Of a stretch of DNA of 64,000 nucleotides, positions 54,233 through 63,905 are shown piece after piece. The stretch comes from Phormidesmis priestleyi Ana (GTDB lineage Bacteria > Cyanobacteriota > Cyanobacteriia > Phormidesmidales > Phormidesmidaceae), in NCBI GenBank assembly GCA_001314865.1, contig LJZR01000010.1:99373-163372 (forward strand), in the 5' to 3' direction. A program made the position numbers and the translations under genes. Every line of letters starts with the position of its first letter. The first letter of the stretch is position 1. The notes below the pieces were generated by a model that saw only the letters and a list, made by a program, of their open reading frames with translations, had not been told where the DNA came from and made no database searches.

Positions 54233-55174
54233 CTATGAAATCCGGGCTCGAATCAGCGCCTTGGGCAAACACAAAAACTTACGTCTTTTAGGCACAAATG
54301 CTCGACGATTAAATACGTCATAGTCGTTCTCAACAATGACGTCTAGAATTTTGCGATAAAGCATCAATGCTGTCCAAACGGGCCAGCGAGCATCTGGATG
54401 AAGACGACTGATGCCGCTTTCAGCTTCTTGGTAGTACTTAAGCGCGCGCTGAATTTGGAAGCGCATTAATGCCCGCCAACGATCGTCAATGACGCCGTTA
54501 AATAGGTCTTCCTGAGTGTAGTCAAAGAGGGCCAAATCTTCTAAGGGAAGATAAATGCGATCGCGCTGAGCATCTTCACCCACATCTCTTAAAATGTTTG
54601 TAAGTTGGTTGGCCATACCCAAAGAAACCGCCTCTGGAATCGGTGGCTGCACAGGACTAGCCTTTCGCCAGGGAGCCGTATTGACGCTGCCATCCATCCC
54701 CATAACCGTGGTAGACATCAGCCCCACCGTACCTGCAACCCTGTAGCAGTAAAGCTTAAGCTCCTCAAAGGTCTCATAGCGAGAGCGATGTAGATCCATC
54801 CTTTGCCCTGAGATCATGTCTTTAAAGGGCTGAATATCCAGCTCAAAATGCGACAGCGTATCAACCAAAGCAACATCTAAATCATCCTTAGGATGGCCCA
54901 GAAATATCGACTCTAGCTGAGACTCCCAATGATCGAGCGTGCTCTCAGTTGTAAACTTGGCCTGAGGTCCATCAATGAGTTCATCGGTGCGCCGACACCA
55001 TACATAAATAGCCCAAATGGCTCGACGTTTGGCCTCGGGCATAAGCAACGTTCCCATATAGAACGTTTTTGAGTACTCTGCCGTAATCTGACGACATCGC
55101 TCATATGACTCCTCAAGATGGGCAAAAGCAGGAGCAGCAGCGGTCGTAGTTGAAGGATGAGTCAGTTGCAGCAT
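54233..55174 (-). CDS. crtB: Phytoene synthase
   Basis: Condenses two geranylgeranyl diphosphates to phytoene, the first committed carotenoid step. The two aspartate motifs for Mg-diphosphate binding are DELID (in WCRRTDELIDGP) and DVGEDAQRDRIYLP. SKTFYMGTLLMPEAKRRAIWAIYVWCRRTDE-type sequence is typical. ATG 55174 with GAGG upstream gives 313 residues; an ATG at 55210 would add 12. In many cyanobacteria crtP precedes crtB; here the upstream gene is glyA, divergent. Confidence 0.96.
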   Translation of the reverse strand: MLQLTHPSTTTAAAPAFAHLEESYERCRQITAEYSKTFYMGTLLMPEAKRRAIWAIYVWCRRTDELIDGPQAKFTTESTLDHWESQLESIFLGHPKDDLDVALVDTLSHFELDIQPFKDMISGQRMDLHRSRYETFEELKLYCYRVAGTVGLMSTTVMGMDGSVNTAPWRKASPVQPPIPEAVSLGMANQLTNILRDVGEDAQRDRIYLPLEDLALFDYTQEDLFNGVIDDRWRALMRFQIQRALKYYQEAESGISRLHPDARWPVWTALMLYRKILDVIVENDYDVFNRRAFVPKRRKFLCLPKALIRARIS

Positions 55175-55923
55175 CAATGCCTCAAACTGGAGAAAAATGA
55201 ACAGCGGCAAGTCGCTAATTTAGTCAATAGCATCGACCAAGTATTTGGCTTAATTGAATGAAATTAATTAAATAAAGGGTTGCGCTCCCTGCCAAGGGTT
55301 GAATAAACACTTTCACTACTCTATACGCCAACAGTGCCACCGGGCTAGCTCTATTCCTTCACTACCTTCACTAACGGTTGCTTCACTATGGGGTTACAAC
55401 ATGGTTACAACCCAAGTTACAAACGATGCAAGTGACATTAGTGAATGTCATTTGTTGATGGCAAATTAGTGACAAACAGGCGGCGCAGCAGCTTGCAGCG
55501 ACCCAAAAGAGCGCTGAAACAATGTGATTAGTCTTTCTATTATAGGTTTCAAAGCGTTACATTTTGACATGAACATCCGGTTCTTCCTCTCATTTATTGA
55601 GTTTGTTGAGATCTATCCGACGTTCGTATCAGATTTCATTCTGTTCATTCATAGAAGTTATGAGCGATCGCGAATAGGTTGGGGGTAGCAAAGCGTTATC
55701 ATAAGAACCTTCTATCAACCCCATATGTCGTCGAACCTATCCCTGTCAGATCAGTGCCAGATCACTGTTAGATAAAGGCGATTAGGCAAAGGCGATCAGA
55801 ATAAAGACTATAGAAGTGAGAGCGCTCAGGTTCTGGAAAAAAGACAGGTTCTGAAAAAAGACAGGGCGCAAAATAGGAAAAGTAAAGTTTGTTTGTCGTT
55901 GATGTGACCTAAGGATCGAGTAG
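55175..55923. other. Intergenic region, 749 bp, between divergent crtB and glyA
   Basis: Holds promoters for both genes by position. Seen: a dyad TGACATT-AGTG-AATGTCA (55433-55450), GGTTACAAC repeats near 55392-55412, CCTTCACTA repeats near 55358-55372, a HIP1 site near 55666, and an imperfect 17/18-bp repeat (CAGGTTCTG plus A-run) near 55829-55865. No riboswitch-like core or gene seen. Confidence 0.6.
55433..55450. promoter_or_regulatory. Operator-like dyad upstream of crtB/glyA
   Basis: TGACATT (55433-55439) and AATGTCA (55444-55450) form a perfect 7-bp dyad with a 4-nt centre. The regulator is unknown. Confidence 0.35.
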
Positions 55924-57207
55924 ATGACCCAGCCAAATATCGATTTTTTGCAGCAAAATGACCCAGAAATAGCTGCCATTGTTAGCAAAGAACTCAACCG
56001 GCAGCAAACCCACTTAGAGCTGATTGCCAGTGAGAACTTTACCTCTCCAGCGGTCATGGCAGCTCAGGGATCTGTGCTGACCAACAAATACGCGGAAGGA
56101 CTCCCTAGTAAACGCTACTACGGGGGCTGTGAGTTCGTTGACCAGGTAGAACAGCTTGCGATTGATCGGGTCAAGTCGCTGTTTGGCGCAGCGCATGCCA
56201 ATGTGCAACCTCACTCAGGCGCACAGGCTAACTTTGCGGTTTTTTTGGCTTTGCTTGAGCCCGGTGACACCATTATGGGCATGGATTTATCTCACGGTGG
56301 GCATTTGACCCATGGCTCGCCGGTTAACTTTTCGGGCAAGTGGTTCAACGTGGTGCAGTACGGTGTAAACCGCGAAACTGAGCAGTTAGACTTTGATGAA
56401 ATTCGGGCGATCGCCCTAGAGCACAAGCCGAAGCTCATCATCTGCGGCTATTCGGCCTATCCCCGCGTGATTGACTTTGAAAAGTTCCGGGCGATCGCAG
56501 ATGAAGTCGGCGCCTATCTCATGGCCGACATTGCCCATATTGCGGGCTTAGTCGCAACCGATCAGCATCCCAACCCTTTACCTCACTGCGATGTAGTCAC
56601 CACCACCACTCACAAAACCTTGCGAGGCCCGCGTGGTGGATTGATCATGACCCGCGATCTAGAGTTAGGCAAAAAGTTTGACAAGGCGGTCTTTCCTGGT
56701 AGTCAAGGCGGGCCTTTAGAGCACGTGATTGCAGCGAAAGCGGTGGCTTTTGGAGAAGCACTCCAGCCTGAGTTTATGGACTACTGTAAGCAAGTGGTCA
56801 AAAATGCTCAGGCACTGGCCGCTCAGCTTCAGGCACGCAAGATTAAAGTCGTCTCTGACGGTACCGACAACCACTTGGTACTGATGGATTTGCGATCTAT
56901 TCAGATGACGGGCAAAATTGCCGACGCGTTAGTCAGCGAAGTTAACATCACCGCGAATAAAAACACCGTTCCCTTCGATCCGGAATCTCCCTTTGTCACT
57001 AGTGGCCTGCGTTTGGGCACTCCCGCCATGACCACGCGTGGCTTGGGCGAACCAGAGTTTGTGGAAATTGCCAACATCCTCGCCGACCGACTCACAAACC
57101 CTGAAGATAGCGCGATAGAAGCTGACTGCAAAAAGCGAGTGCTGGCTCTGTGCGATCGCTTCCCGCTATATCCCCATCTCAGAGTCGCCGAGCCTGCCCT
57201 AGTATAA
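55924..57207 (+). CDS. glyA: Serine hydroxymethyltransferase
   Basis: A 427-residue PLP enzyme that interconverts serine and glycine with folate one-carbon units. The PLP lysine is in [32 protein letters not shown] and [11 protein letters not shown] are conserved. In cyanobacteria it also serves photorespiratory glycine. A strong terminator follows. Confidence 0.98.
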   Translation: MTQPNIDFLQQNDPEIAAIVSKELNRQQTHLELIASENFTSPAVMAAQGSVLTNKYAEGLPSKRYYGGCEFVDQVEQLAIDRVKSLFGAAHANVQPHSGAQANFAVFLALLEPGDTIMGMDLSHGGHLTHGSPVNFSGKWFNVVQYGVNRETEQLDFDEIRAIALEHKPKLIICGYSAYPRVIDFEKFRAIADEVGAYLMADIAHIAGLVATDQHPNPLPHCDVVTTTTHKTLRGPRGGLIMTRDLELGKKFDKAVFPGSQGGPLEHVIAAKAVAFGEALQPEFMDYCKQVVKNAQALAAQLQARKIKVVSDGTDNHLVLMDLRSIQMTGKIADALVSEVNITANKNTVPFDPESPFVTSGLRLGTPAMTTRGLGEPEFVEIANILADRLTNPEDSAIEADCKKRVLALCDRFPLYPHLRVAEPALV

Positions 57208-57234
57208 AAATCTAGGCAACCAGCCTAGTCATAT

Positions 57235-57300
57235 GCCTCGAACACGCTATATCTCGAACAGGCCTTATAAATGCCTCACAAGCGTGTTTGAGGCTGTTTT
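57235..57300 (+). terminator. Terminator after glyA
   Basis: GCCTCGAACACGCT (57235-57248) and AGCGTGTTTGAGGC (57281-57294) form a 14-bp stem with one G-T position, then TGTTTT. The loop is 32 nt. Confidence 0.8.
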
Positions 57301-57401
57301 ATACCAGCTAATACAAGTCGGATAGACTATCCAAAATACTTCACCAAAAGTATATGAGGAATTGTTGATATTTTTCGCACTTTAGGTAGATTGTAAAGGG
57401 G

Positions 57402-57407
57402 TATACT
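57402..57407 (+). promoter_or_regulatory. -10-like TATACT before the WecA-like gene
   Basis: TATACT lies 42 bp before the start codon. No good -35 hexamer is found 16-18 bp upstream, so this is a weak call. Confidence 0.3.
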
Positions 57408-57448
57408 GTCGCCGAGTCCCCCTTGCCAACCCTACATAACCTTTCCTG

Positions 57449-58513
57449 ATGGAGTTTCCGTTCTATCACGTTGCCGCGTTTGTCATTTCAGCAGTCATCG
57501 TGCTGGTACTAACCCCTCTTGTTAGAAAAATAGGGATCGCCAGCGGCAGAGTAGATATGCCCGGTGATAGAAAAGTTCACAGCCAGCCCATGGTTCGGTT
57601 AGGGGGCGTTGCCATCTTTTCAGGTGTCTTAGTCGCGCTATTAGTCGTGTGGTTTACCGGCGGATTTTTAGGCGCCGATGGACTGCCGCTCGATCCGGTG
57701 ACTGATCACTCTATATGGGGCGTTACGCTGGGGGGCGTTGCCTTTTTTGCCATTGGCCTATTAGACGATCTGTTTGGCTTATCTGCCATTAGTCGGCTCA
57801 TCATGCAAATTATCGTTGCCTCCATGGCCTGGTATGTTGGCGTGGATATCGCATTTTTAAATCTGCCTTGGTCAGAAACGGGCATTACCCAGCTACCGGA
57901 CGTTATCAGCTGGGTAGTGACTATTTTTTGGTTGGTGGGTATGGCCAATGCCATCAACTGGATTGACGGCTTAGATGGCCTAGCCGCTGGGGTCTCTGGC
58001 ATTGCAGCGGTCGTCATGACAGTGGTTGCGCTTTACATGCAGCAGCCGGCTGCCGCGCTGGTTGCCGCTGCGCTGGCCGGCGCATCTCTCAGTTTTTTAC
58101 GCTACAACTTCAACCCAGCACAAATATTTATGGGCGATGGTGGCGCCTATTTTATTGGGTTTACGCTTGCAGGCGTTGGCATTATTGGCTTAGTCAAAGG
58201 GGTCACCACCGTCGCGGTTCTTCTTCCTTCGCTGACACTGGCCATTCCAATTTTAGATATGTCAACAGTTATTGTGCTGCGACTTAGAAAGGGGCTTTCA
58301 CCATTTGTAGCCGACAAGCGCCATCTGCATCACCGTTTGCTGAAGGCTGGTTTCTCCCATCGGTTCACGGTGTTGTTTATCTATGCGTTGGCGCTGTGGG
58401 TGGGCAGTTTAGCCATGGCTTTCTCAGGCCTGCGAGCGGGCATTCCTTTTGTATTGGCATCTACCGCACTGCTCAGCTACACCGGTTGGCGAGCAATCCA
58501 TCATGCTCGCTAG
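57449..58513 (+). CDS. Polyprenyl-phosphate N-acetylglucosaminyl-phosphate transferase family (WecA/TagO-like)
   Basis: A 354-residue, roughly ten-span membrane enzyme of the MraY/WecA superfamily. It transfers a sugar phosphate from a UDP-sugar to a C55 carrier, starting surface polysaccharide synthesis. Key motifs are LLDDLFGLS (Mg-binding Asp pair), NAINWIDGLDGLAAG, FMGDGGAYF and DKRHLHHRLL (His box of the WecA branch, which rules out MraY). The exact acceptor and sugar are not predictable. Confidence 0.9.
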   Translation: MEFPFYHVAAFVISAVIVLVLTPLVRKIGIASGRVDMPGDRKVHSQPMVRLGGVAIFSGVLVALLVVWFTGGFLGADGLPLDPVTDHSIWGVTLGGVAFFAIGLLDDLFGLSAISRLIMQIIVASMAWYVGVDIAFLNLPWSETGITQLPDVISWVVTIFWLVGMANAINWIDGLDGLAAGVSGIAAVVMTVVALYMQQPAAALVAAALAGASLSFLRYNFNPAQIFMGDGGAYFIGFTLAGVGIIGLVKGVTTVAVLLPSLTLAIPILDMSTVIVLRLRKGLSPFVADKRHLHHRLLKAGFSHRFTVLFIYALALWVGSLAMAFSGLRAGIPFVLASTALLSYTGWRAIHHAR

Positions 58514-58552
58514 TGCGGGTTATTCGTCTAAGTGAGAGGTGATCGCACGCTG

Positions 58553-60193
58553 CTAGTAGGGATAGGGATAGGGCTTTATCATCCGATGGGCCCGGTACAG
58601 GTAAAACGTCTCTGTCACAGCGTTTCCACGCTTAATATCGACAGTGTCAATCAGCGTGACTGACTGAAAGTAAGGGAAAATTTCATCAACCACGACGCTT
58701 TGATCAAAATCAGCCAAACTTAAAAACAGCGCATTTTTCCCTATCCAGTCTGGCGGAGAAAACCAAAAGGCATGACCTCGCGGATCTTCAGTAAAGGCGC
58801 TGACAGGGAGATCGACTAAAGGCGGCAAGGCCATCGCCACATATCCACTTAACCAAAACTCGTGGGTCAGCACAAAGTCAGTGGTGGCGATCGCCTCCCC
58901 AAAAGCCTCCAACTCACTTAGCTGCCTGCGTAGTGCCATCACATCAATCAGCGCCGTTGAAGGATCTTGCTGGGGCGCCACAAATCCGCCAAATAAAGCG
59001 TACTGACCCGGCTTTTGCAGCGTACCGAGCGTAATATGCGTGAGCGCAAAAAGCAAAAGAGTTCCCACCAATAGTCCAGTGCCTTGTAACCATCGTCGCA
59101 CCCTGGGCTTGGGCCAGCGCATTGCCGCCTGACCTAGCAGCAGCGTCAGACACCATAGTCCGGGTGCGGGCCAAGCCGGATAGATATGCGTTAGGCCCCC
59201 GATCAGCGTAAATCCAAGTGCTGTCGGCAGCCCAGTCCACAATACAAACTGCACCTGTGCGCGCTGGCGCTGCGTTGTTCGAAACGCTGTCAGTGTCACC
59301 CACCAAAGCGGTAAACCGATGGTCGGAAATAAAAATCCTATTTCGGCCAAGGACACCCCTAGCAAATTTGTCAGTGAATACTCAGTAAGCGCTGAAAATA
59401 CCGAGGCTCCAGACGCTAAAGCAAAGCGATCGCCTAGCTGAAATCGAAACGAGATCCAGTCGTGCTGAGCGTTCCAATACAAAATAGGCACCCAGCAAAG
59501 GCCAAACAAAAATACACTCAGTAGCATCCATCGCGATCGCAGCGCTCGCCAACGACTAAACCCACAAAAACCCACTAGGCCGAGCCCTAGCAGCACACCG
59601 TGATATTTACTTAAGCAGGCAAGCCCTACCGTAAGGCCCAGCCAAGCAATTCGTGAGGTTGGTTTATACGGCCCTTCGTAATCTGGAAAAAACTCACGAG
59701 CGCCTAAATACAGCGTCAGCGTCCAACAAAAAATCAGCGCATTATCCGGCGCGCTCAAGGTTCCAAAGGTCAATAAAAAGAGCGGAGAAAGAGAGGCTAC
59801 CACAGCGCTCAACCAGCCTGCGCGATCGCCAAACAGCCAGCACCCCGTTCGATACAGCAACCACAGGCTAGCGGTAAACAATCCCAGCGCACCCAGCCGC
59901 AGGGTAAACGGCGAAACAATGCCCGTCAGCCAGAGGCCCATTCCAGTTGAGAAAGCAACCGCTAGCGGATGGTCAAAATAGCTCCAGTCAAGATGTTGGG
60001 CGTATAAAAAGTAGTAAGCTTCGTCAAATCCAGGGGGCAAAAAACAGGCAATTACACTGCGAAAAACGAGTCCGCTGGCTAGCAACCACCCAACAGCCCC
60101 TCCGACAGCCCCTCCGACAAAGCACCGCAGCCGAAAACAAGCCAGCTTAAAGCAATTAAGCGACCTCTGCAAAGCTATAATGCACACTTTCAT
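58553..60193 (-). CDS. GT39-like (ArnT/PMT-type) membrane glycosyltransferase
   Basis: A 546-residue integral membrane protein. The first lumenal loop has DEAYYFLYAQHLDWSYFDHPLAV, the Asp-Glu and Asp-His pair of GT-C enzymes that use polyprenyl-phosphate sugars. About ten to twelve membrane spans follow, then a soluble C-terminal domain of about 150 residues. Family members glycosylate proteins or lipids. The adjacent convergent WecA-like gene makes polyprenyl-linked sugars, which is suggestive only. The C-terminal KPYPYPY comes from a short GGGATA repeat. Confidence 0.82.
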   Translation of the reverse strand: MKVCIIALQRSLNCFKLACFRLRCFVGGAVGGAVGWLLASGLVFRSVIACFLPPGFDEAYYFLYAQHLDWSYFDHPLAVAFSTGMGLWLTGIVSPFTLRLGALGLFTASLWLLYRTGCWLFGDRAGWLSAVVASLSPLFLLTFGTLSAPDNALIFCWTLTLYLGAREFFPDYEGPYKPTSRIAWLGLTVGLACLSKYHGVLLGLGLVGFCGFSRWRALRSRWMLLSVFLFGLCWVPILYWNAQHDWISFRFQLGDRFALASGASVFSALTEYSLTNLLGVSLAEIGFLFPTIGLPLWWVTLTAFRTTQRQRAQVQFVLWTGLPTALGFTLIGGLTHIYPAWPAPGLWCLTLLLGQAAMRWPKPRVRRWLQGTGLLVGTLLLFALTHITLGTLQKPGQYALFGGFVAPQQDPSTALIDVMALRRQLSELEAFGEAIATTDFVLTHEFWLSGYVAMALPPLVDLPVSAFTEDPRGHAFWFSPPDWIGKNALFLSLADFDQSVVVDEIFPYFQSVTLIDTVDIKRGNAVTETFYLYRAHRMIKPYPYPY

Positions 60194-60235
60194 ATCGGCG
60201 TTATAAGTAAAGGCGCAGAAACAAGGAAGCCAGAA

Positions 60236-61534
60236 GTGAAAAGCGCAAAGTTCAAAAGCACAGCAGCCAGAAACGCAGAAATTAGAAGCGCAGAAATCAT
60301 TTGCGTCGGCACCGAACTGTTGCTGGGAGATATTGTAAACGGCAATGCGCGTTACCTGGCCCAGCAGCTAGCCAGCTTGGGCATTGCCCACCATTATCAA
60401 ACGGTAGTAGGTGACAATCCGCTCCGCATTCAGCGGGCAGTTGCGATCGCCTGCGAAAGAGCCCGTCTTATTATCTTTACCGGTGGCCTTGGCCCCACGC
60501 CCGACGACCTCACCATGGCAAGTTTGGCCGAATTTTTCGATGCGCCCCTCGTCGAAAATCCCGCAGTTGTTGTGGACTTAGAAGCAAAATTCGCTCGCCG
60601 AGGTCGTCAGCTCAACGCAGCTAGCCGTCGGCAGGCCCAGCTGCCCGCAGAGGCCGATGTTTTACCCAATCCGGTTGGCACCGCGCCTGGCGTCATCTGG
60701 GAAGCGAGACCAGGCCTTTTGATTATGACCTTTCCGGGGGTACCCCACGAAATGAAAGCCATGTGGCAAGCAACAGCGGCCCCCTACCTGCACAACAACG
60801 GCTGGGCCAAGGGCGTCATTCACAGCCAAACGCTCAAATTTTGGGGGATTGGAGAAGAGACATTGGCCAGCAAAGTGCGGCCCCTGCTGGATTTAGAAAA
60901 TCCGACTGTAGCGCCCTATGCGGGCGAGGGTGAAGTCAAGCTCCGTATTTCAGCCAAGGCTGAGTCGGTAGCGGCAGCGAATGCACTGATCGATCCGGTC
61001 GCTAGAGAAATTAGGAAAATTAGCGGCAACGATTGCTACGGCGCCGACGATGACACATTGGCGAGCACAGTGGGCGAGTTGCTACAGCAAAAATCAATGA
61101 CATTAAGCGTCGCCGAGTCCTGCACGGGGGGTGGACTAGGAGAGTACATCACGGCCACGCCAGGCAGCTCTCGCTACTTTTGGGGTGGCATTATTTCTTA
61201 CGACAACCGAGTAAAGCAGGGCTTGTTAGGGGTCGATGCGCGGGTTCTAGAACGCTGCGGTGCGGTGAGTGCTGAAGTCGCTACGGCCATGGCACAAGGC
61301 GTGCGCGATCGCCTCGGGACTGACTGGGGCATCAGCATTACAGGCATTGCAGGCCCAGACGGCGGAAGCCCAGAAAAACCTGTAGGCCTGGTCTATATCG
61401 GCTTGGCTTCAGCAGCAGGCGTGCAAACTCAAAAACATTTGTTTGGCAGCGATCGCTCGCGCGATCGCATTCGCCAGCAAAGTGCGCTGAGTGCTCTAAA
61501 TTGGCTGAGATTACAGCTGTTAGAACAGAGATAA
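60236..61534 (+). CDS. cinA: CinA-like protein (nicotinamide-nucleotide deamidase domain)
   Basis: A 432-residue two-domain protein. The N-terminal MoaB/MogA-like COG1058 domain has EIICVGTELLLGDIVNGNARYLAQQL and FTGGLGPTPDDLT. The C-terminal PncC-type domain has VAESCTGGGLGEYIT and GISITGIAGPDGG. It salvages NMN by deamidation and is also named competence/damage-inducible. GTG 60236 has AAGGAAG about 8 nt upstream; the first 18 residues are unconserved. Two overlapping HIP1 sites lie near 61448. Confidence 0.94.
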   Translation: MKSAKFKSTAARNAEIRSAEIICVGTELLLGDIVNGNARYLAQQLASLGIAHHYQTVVGDNPLRIQRAVAIACERARLIIFTGGLGPTPDDLTMASLAEFFDAPLVENPAVVVDLEAKFARRGRQLNAASRRQAQLPAEADVLPNPVGTAPGVIWEARPGLLIMTFPGVPHEMKAMWQATAAPYLHNNGWAKGVIHSQTLKFWGIGEETLASKVRPLLDLENPTVAPYAGEGEVKLRISAKAESVAAANALIDPVAREIRKISGNDCYGADDDTLASTVGELLQQKSMTLSVAESCTGGGLGEYITATPGSSRYFWGGIISYDNRVKQGLLGVDARVLERCGAVSAEVATAMAQGVRDRLGTDWGISITGIAGPDGGSPEKPVGLVYIGLASAAGVQTQKHLFGSDRSRDRIRQQSALSALNWLRLQLLEQR

Positions 61535-61824
61535 CAGACCATTAGAACCCACCGTTTTCATGGCTTTCTAGGTATGTTAAAGGCTGCCTACTTCTAAAGA
61601 AATACAGGAAATTATGTAAATTCTCCCCTTTCACACCTTGATCATTCCGCTTAATTGGTTATCATAAATACATTAAGCGAGCGTTTTTTCATTCGCACTC
61701 ATGCCAACGATTGGCGGCCTGCGAGAAGAATATCGCTAAGTTCTAAGGGCAAAGTCTTAAAATTTACATTAGGCTCCTATCCACAAGAACTGTTGCAAGA
61801 GTATGAGAGGGAGCAATCTAGCTC

Positions 61825-61968
61825 ATGGACTACATCGATAAGGTTCTAGAAAAGCTTAGAGAATGGGTTGAAAAAGTGGTAGATGCTTTATTAGGCCCTC
61901 AGACACAGCCTGAGCATGAGCCCATTCCAATCCCGGTGGATGATCGCGGCAGCCGTCGCGGTCGATAG
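61825..61968 (+). CDS. Small acidic/basic protein, 47 residues, conserved-looking
   Basis: ATG 61825 to TAG 61968. An amphipathic helix (DKVLEKLREWVEKVVDALLG) is followed by a Pro/Glu-rich strand (PEHEPIPIPVD) and a basic end (RGSRRGR). I recall similar short proteins (helix, LLGP, EPIPVPVD) in other cyanobacteria, but cannot name a function. GAGAGGGAG lies 13-20 nt upstream. It lies between cinA and aroQ. Confidence 0.65.
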   Translation: MDYIDKVLEKLREWVEKVVDALLGPQTQPEHEPIPIPVDDRGSRRGR

Positions 61969-61979
61969 TTATACATCGG

Positions 61980-62045
61980 CATTCAATGTATCGATTCAAT
62001 ATGTTGATTTAATATGTTGATTTAATGTGTCGATTTAATCGGTAG
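61980..62045. repeat. About 14-15-bp tandem repeat, degenerate, about four copies
   Basis: ATATGTTGATTTAAT-type units recur from about 61985 to 62040 with drift to ATGTGTCGATTTAAT. It fills part of the spacer before aroQ. Confidence 0.8.
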
Positions 62046-62166
62046 CGGATTTAGTCGGTAGCGATGGAACCGCAATCAGCCGTAACCGTACATAGCATAG
62101 AAACAACGTAAACATAACGTAGCGACAAAGCAGCCTTGTTCAAGCTGCTTTAATCAAAAGGTAAAT

Positions 62167-62613
62167 TTGCTCAGTATCCTTGTATTGAACGGGCCCAATC
62201 TTAATATGTTGGGCAAGCGAGAGCCCACTGTATACGGCTCCCAAACGCTTCAAGACATTAGTAATGACTTATGGATAACGGCTGAAAAGTTAGGCATAAG
62301 CCTTGATTTTTTTCAATCTAATCATGAAGGTGCCCTAGTGGACAAGATTCAAAGCTGTTTGAATCTCCACCAGGGCATTTTGATTAATCCAGGTGCCTAT
62401 ACCCACACTAGCGTAGCCATTCGTGACGCCGTGGCCGCAGTAGCCATTCCGACCGTAGAAGTTCATCTGAGCAATATTCATCAGAGAGAAACCTTTCGCC
62501 ATCACTCATACCTAGCACCGGTTGCGGTTGGCCAAATTAGTGGCTTTGGTGCAGATAGCTATCGTCTAGGTCTTGAAGGCTTAGTAGCGCACTTACGCCG
62601 GTGTTCACACTGA
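62167..62613 (+). CDS. aroQ: 3-dehydroquinate dehydratase, type II
   Basis: A 148-residue dodecameric shikimate-pathway enzyme. [50 protein letters not shown] and [20 protein letters not shown] are all family hallmarks, including the catalytic Tyr loop and His. The start is TTG 62167 with AAAGGTAAA upstream. miaE follows within 60 bp, so the two may be one transcript. Confidence 0.97.
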   Translation: MLSILVLNGPNLNMLGKREPTVYGSQTLQDISNDLWITAEKLGISLDFFQSNHEGALVDKIQSCLNLHQGILINPGAYTHTSVAIRDAVAAVAIPTVEVHLSNIHQRETFRHHSYLAPVAVGQISGFGADSYRLGLEGLVAHLRRCSH

Positions 62614-62669
62614 TAAGTTTTACCATCTAAAATATTTGCGCTCAATTCAACAATGGTCAGAACGTCTCT

Positions 62670-63284
62670 ATGCCCTCTGCTGCACTATCGCCGTCTCAGC
62701 CGCCAACTATCAAGTTTTTAAAAACACCAACTTCCCAGGCTTGGGTGGCTCAGGCGATCGCCAACATAGATATTATTTTGCTGGACCATGCTCAGTGCGA
62801 ACGCAAAGCCGCTGGCACTGCGATTCAGATGATGTCGCGCTATCCTTCGAGCGATAAGTTGGTTAGGGAATTAACGGCGATCGCCCAGGAAGAACTCAGT
62901 CACTACGAACAGGTCAACCAGTGGCTAGACAAACGGGGCATTCCGCTACAGCCAGTAGCCCCTCCGCCCTATGGCGCAGAACTCAAAAAACATGTGCGCC
63001 GACAAGAACCCGACCGCATGTTGGATTTGCTGCTGGTTTCTGCGCTGATAGAAGCCCGTAGCCATGAGCGACTTGGGCTCATTGCAGCGCATTGCCCAGA
63101 CCAACCGCTAGCCAAGTTTTACCGGTCACTCATGGCCTCAGAAGCACGGCATTATGGCAGCTACTGGCTGTTAGCCACTACTTACTTCAACGCCAATCTC
63201 GTGAATGAACGATTGACTGAGCTGGCTGAGCAAGAAAGCAAAATACTCAACACGCTGCACCCAGAGCCGAGGATTCATAGCTAA
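62670..63284 (+). CDS. miaE: tRNA 2-methylthio-N6-isopentenyladenosine hydroxylase
   Basis: A 204-residue di-iron monooxygenase that hydroxylates ms2i6A37 of tRNA using O2. The ferritin-like helices carry the iron ligands in LLDHAQCERKAAG, AQEELSHYEQV, IEARSHERLG and SEARHYGSYW. Length is normal. Located just after aroQ on the same strand. Confidence 0.93.
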   Translation: MPSAALSPSQPPTIKFLKTPTSQAWVAQAIANIDIILLDHAQCERKAAGTAIQMMSRYPSSDKLVRELTAIAQEELSHYEQVNQWLDKRGIPLQPVAPPPYGAELKKHVRRQEPDRMLDLLLVSALIEARSHERLGLIAAHCPDQPLAKFYRSLMASEARHYGSYWLLATTYFNANLVNERLTELAEQESKILNTLHPEPRIHS

Positions 63285-63292
63285 TTGTCTGG

Positions 63293-63330
63293 AATCTTGC
63301 CTTCTTGAATCTTGCCTTCTTGAATTGATA
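63293..63330. repeat. 15-bp direct repeat after miaE
   Basis: GAATCTTGCCTTCTT occurs twice head to tail shortly after the miaE stop. Confidence 0.8.
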
Positions 63331-63397
63331 GAACAACTACACCACAAGCCAGCGATATATTTTGTGGAAAGCTAGAGTGAACGCTGGGAGAAAGAGA

Positions 63398-63886
63398 ATG
63401 CAGGTTAGGTTTAAGGACTTTTTGATTCGAGATTGGGAGACGAGCGATCGCACCGCTGCTGCTGACGTAATCAAAACTGTTTTGGCTGAATATGGCCTAG
63501 GCTGGGAGGTTAACTGTGGCGGCTGTAGTGACCAAGATGCCGTAGAAGTAGAAAAATACTATCTGCAAACAGGTGGTGAGTTTTGGGTGGTTGAAAAAAA
63601 CAGCCAAATTGTCGGCACAGGCGGCTATCATCCGATTGAACGCGGCCAAAATGCCGTGGAAATTCGCAAAATGTATTTACTTGTTGAAGCCCGTGGTCAG
63701 GGTTTAGGTCGGTACTTATTAACGCAGCTAGAGCAGTCGGCAGCGACTCATGGTTTTCAAGAAGTATGGATCGAAACGGCCAGTGTTCTCAAAGAAGCCG
63801 TACAGCTATATGAGCGCAACGGCTATATACCCATGAGTGGCGTTGAGACAGAACGGTGCGATAAAGCATATCGCAAGCAGTTATGA
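63398..63886 (+). CDS. GNAT-family N-acetyltransferase
   Basis: From ATG 63398 (GGGAGAAAG upstream) about 162 residues. The acetyl-CoA pyrophosphate loop is ARGQGLGRYLL (R/Q-x-x-G-x-G/A); VEIRKMYLL and LYERNGYIPM are typical of the fold. The N-terminus contains CGGCSDQDAVEVEKYY. The substrate is not predictable. A TTG at 63362 is in frame, but its ribosome site is worse. Confidence 0.88.
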   Translation: MQVRFKDFLIRDWETSDRTAAADVIKTVLAEYGLGWEVNCGGCSDQDAVEVEKYYLQTGGEFWVVEKNSQIVGTGGYHPIERGQNAVEIRKMYLLVEARGQGLGRYLLTQLEQSAATHGFQEVWIETASVLKEAVQLYERNGYIPMSGVETERCDKAYRKQL

Positions 63887-63905
63887 AACTGCACAGTTGT
63901 GAAAC
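63878..63905. repeat. Duplicated 3' end of the GNAT gene
   Basis: CAGTTATGAAAC (63878-63889, including the stop) recurs as CAGTTGTGAAAC at 63894-63905, period 16. Confidence 0.8.

Noticed and set aside
55700..55923. Glycine riboswitch before glyA
   Set aside because: No conserved glycine-aptamer core or tandem aptamer layout is visible.
61655..61849. 64-codon open frame with TTG start
   Set aside because: Composition is not protein-like, there is no ribosome site, and it overlaps the better-supported 47-residue gene.
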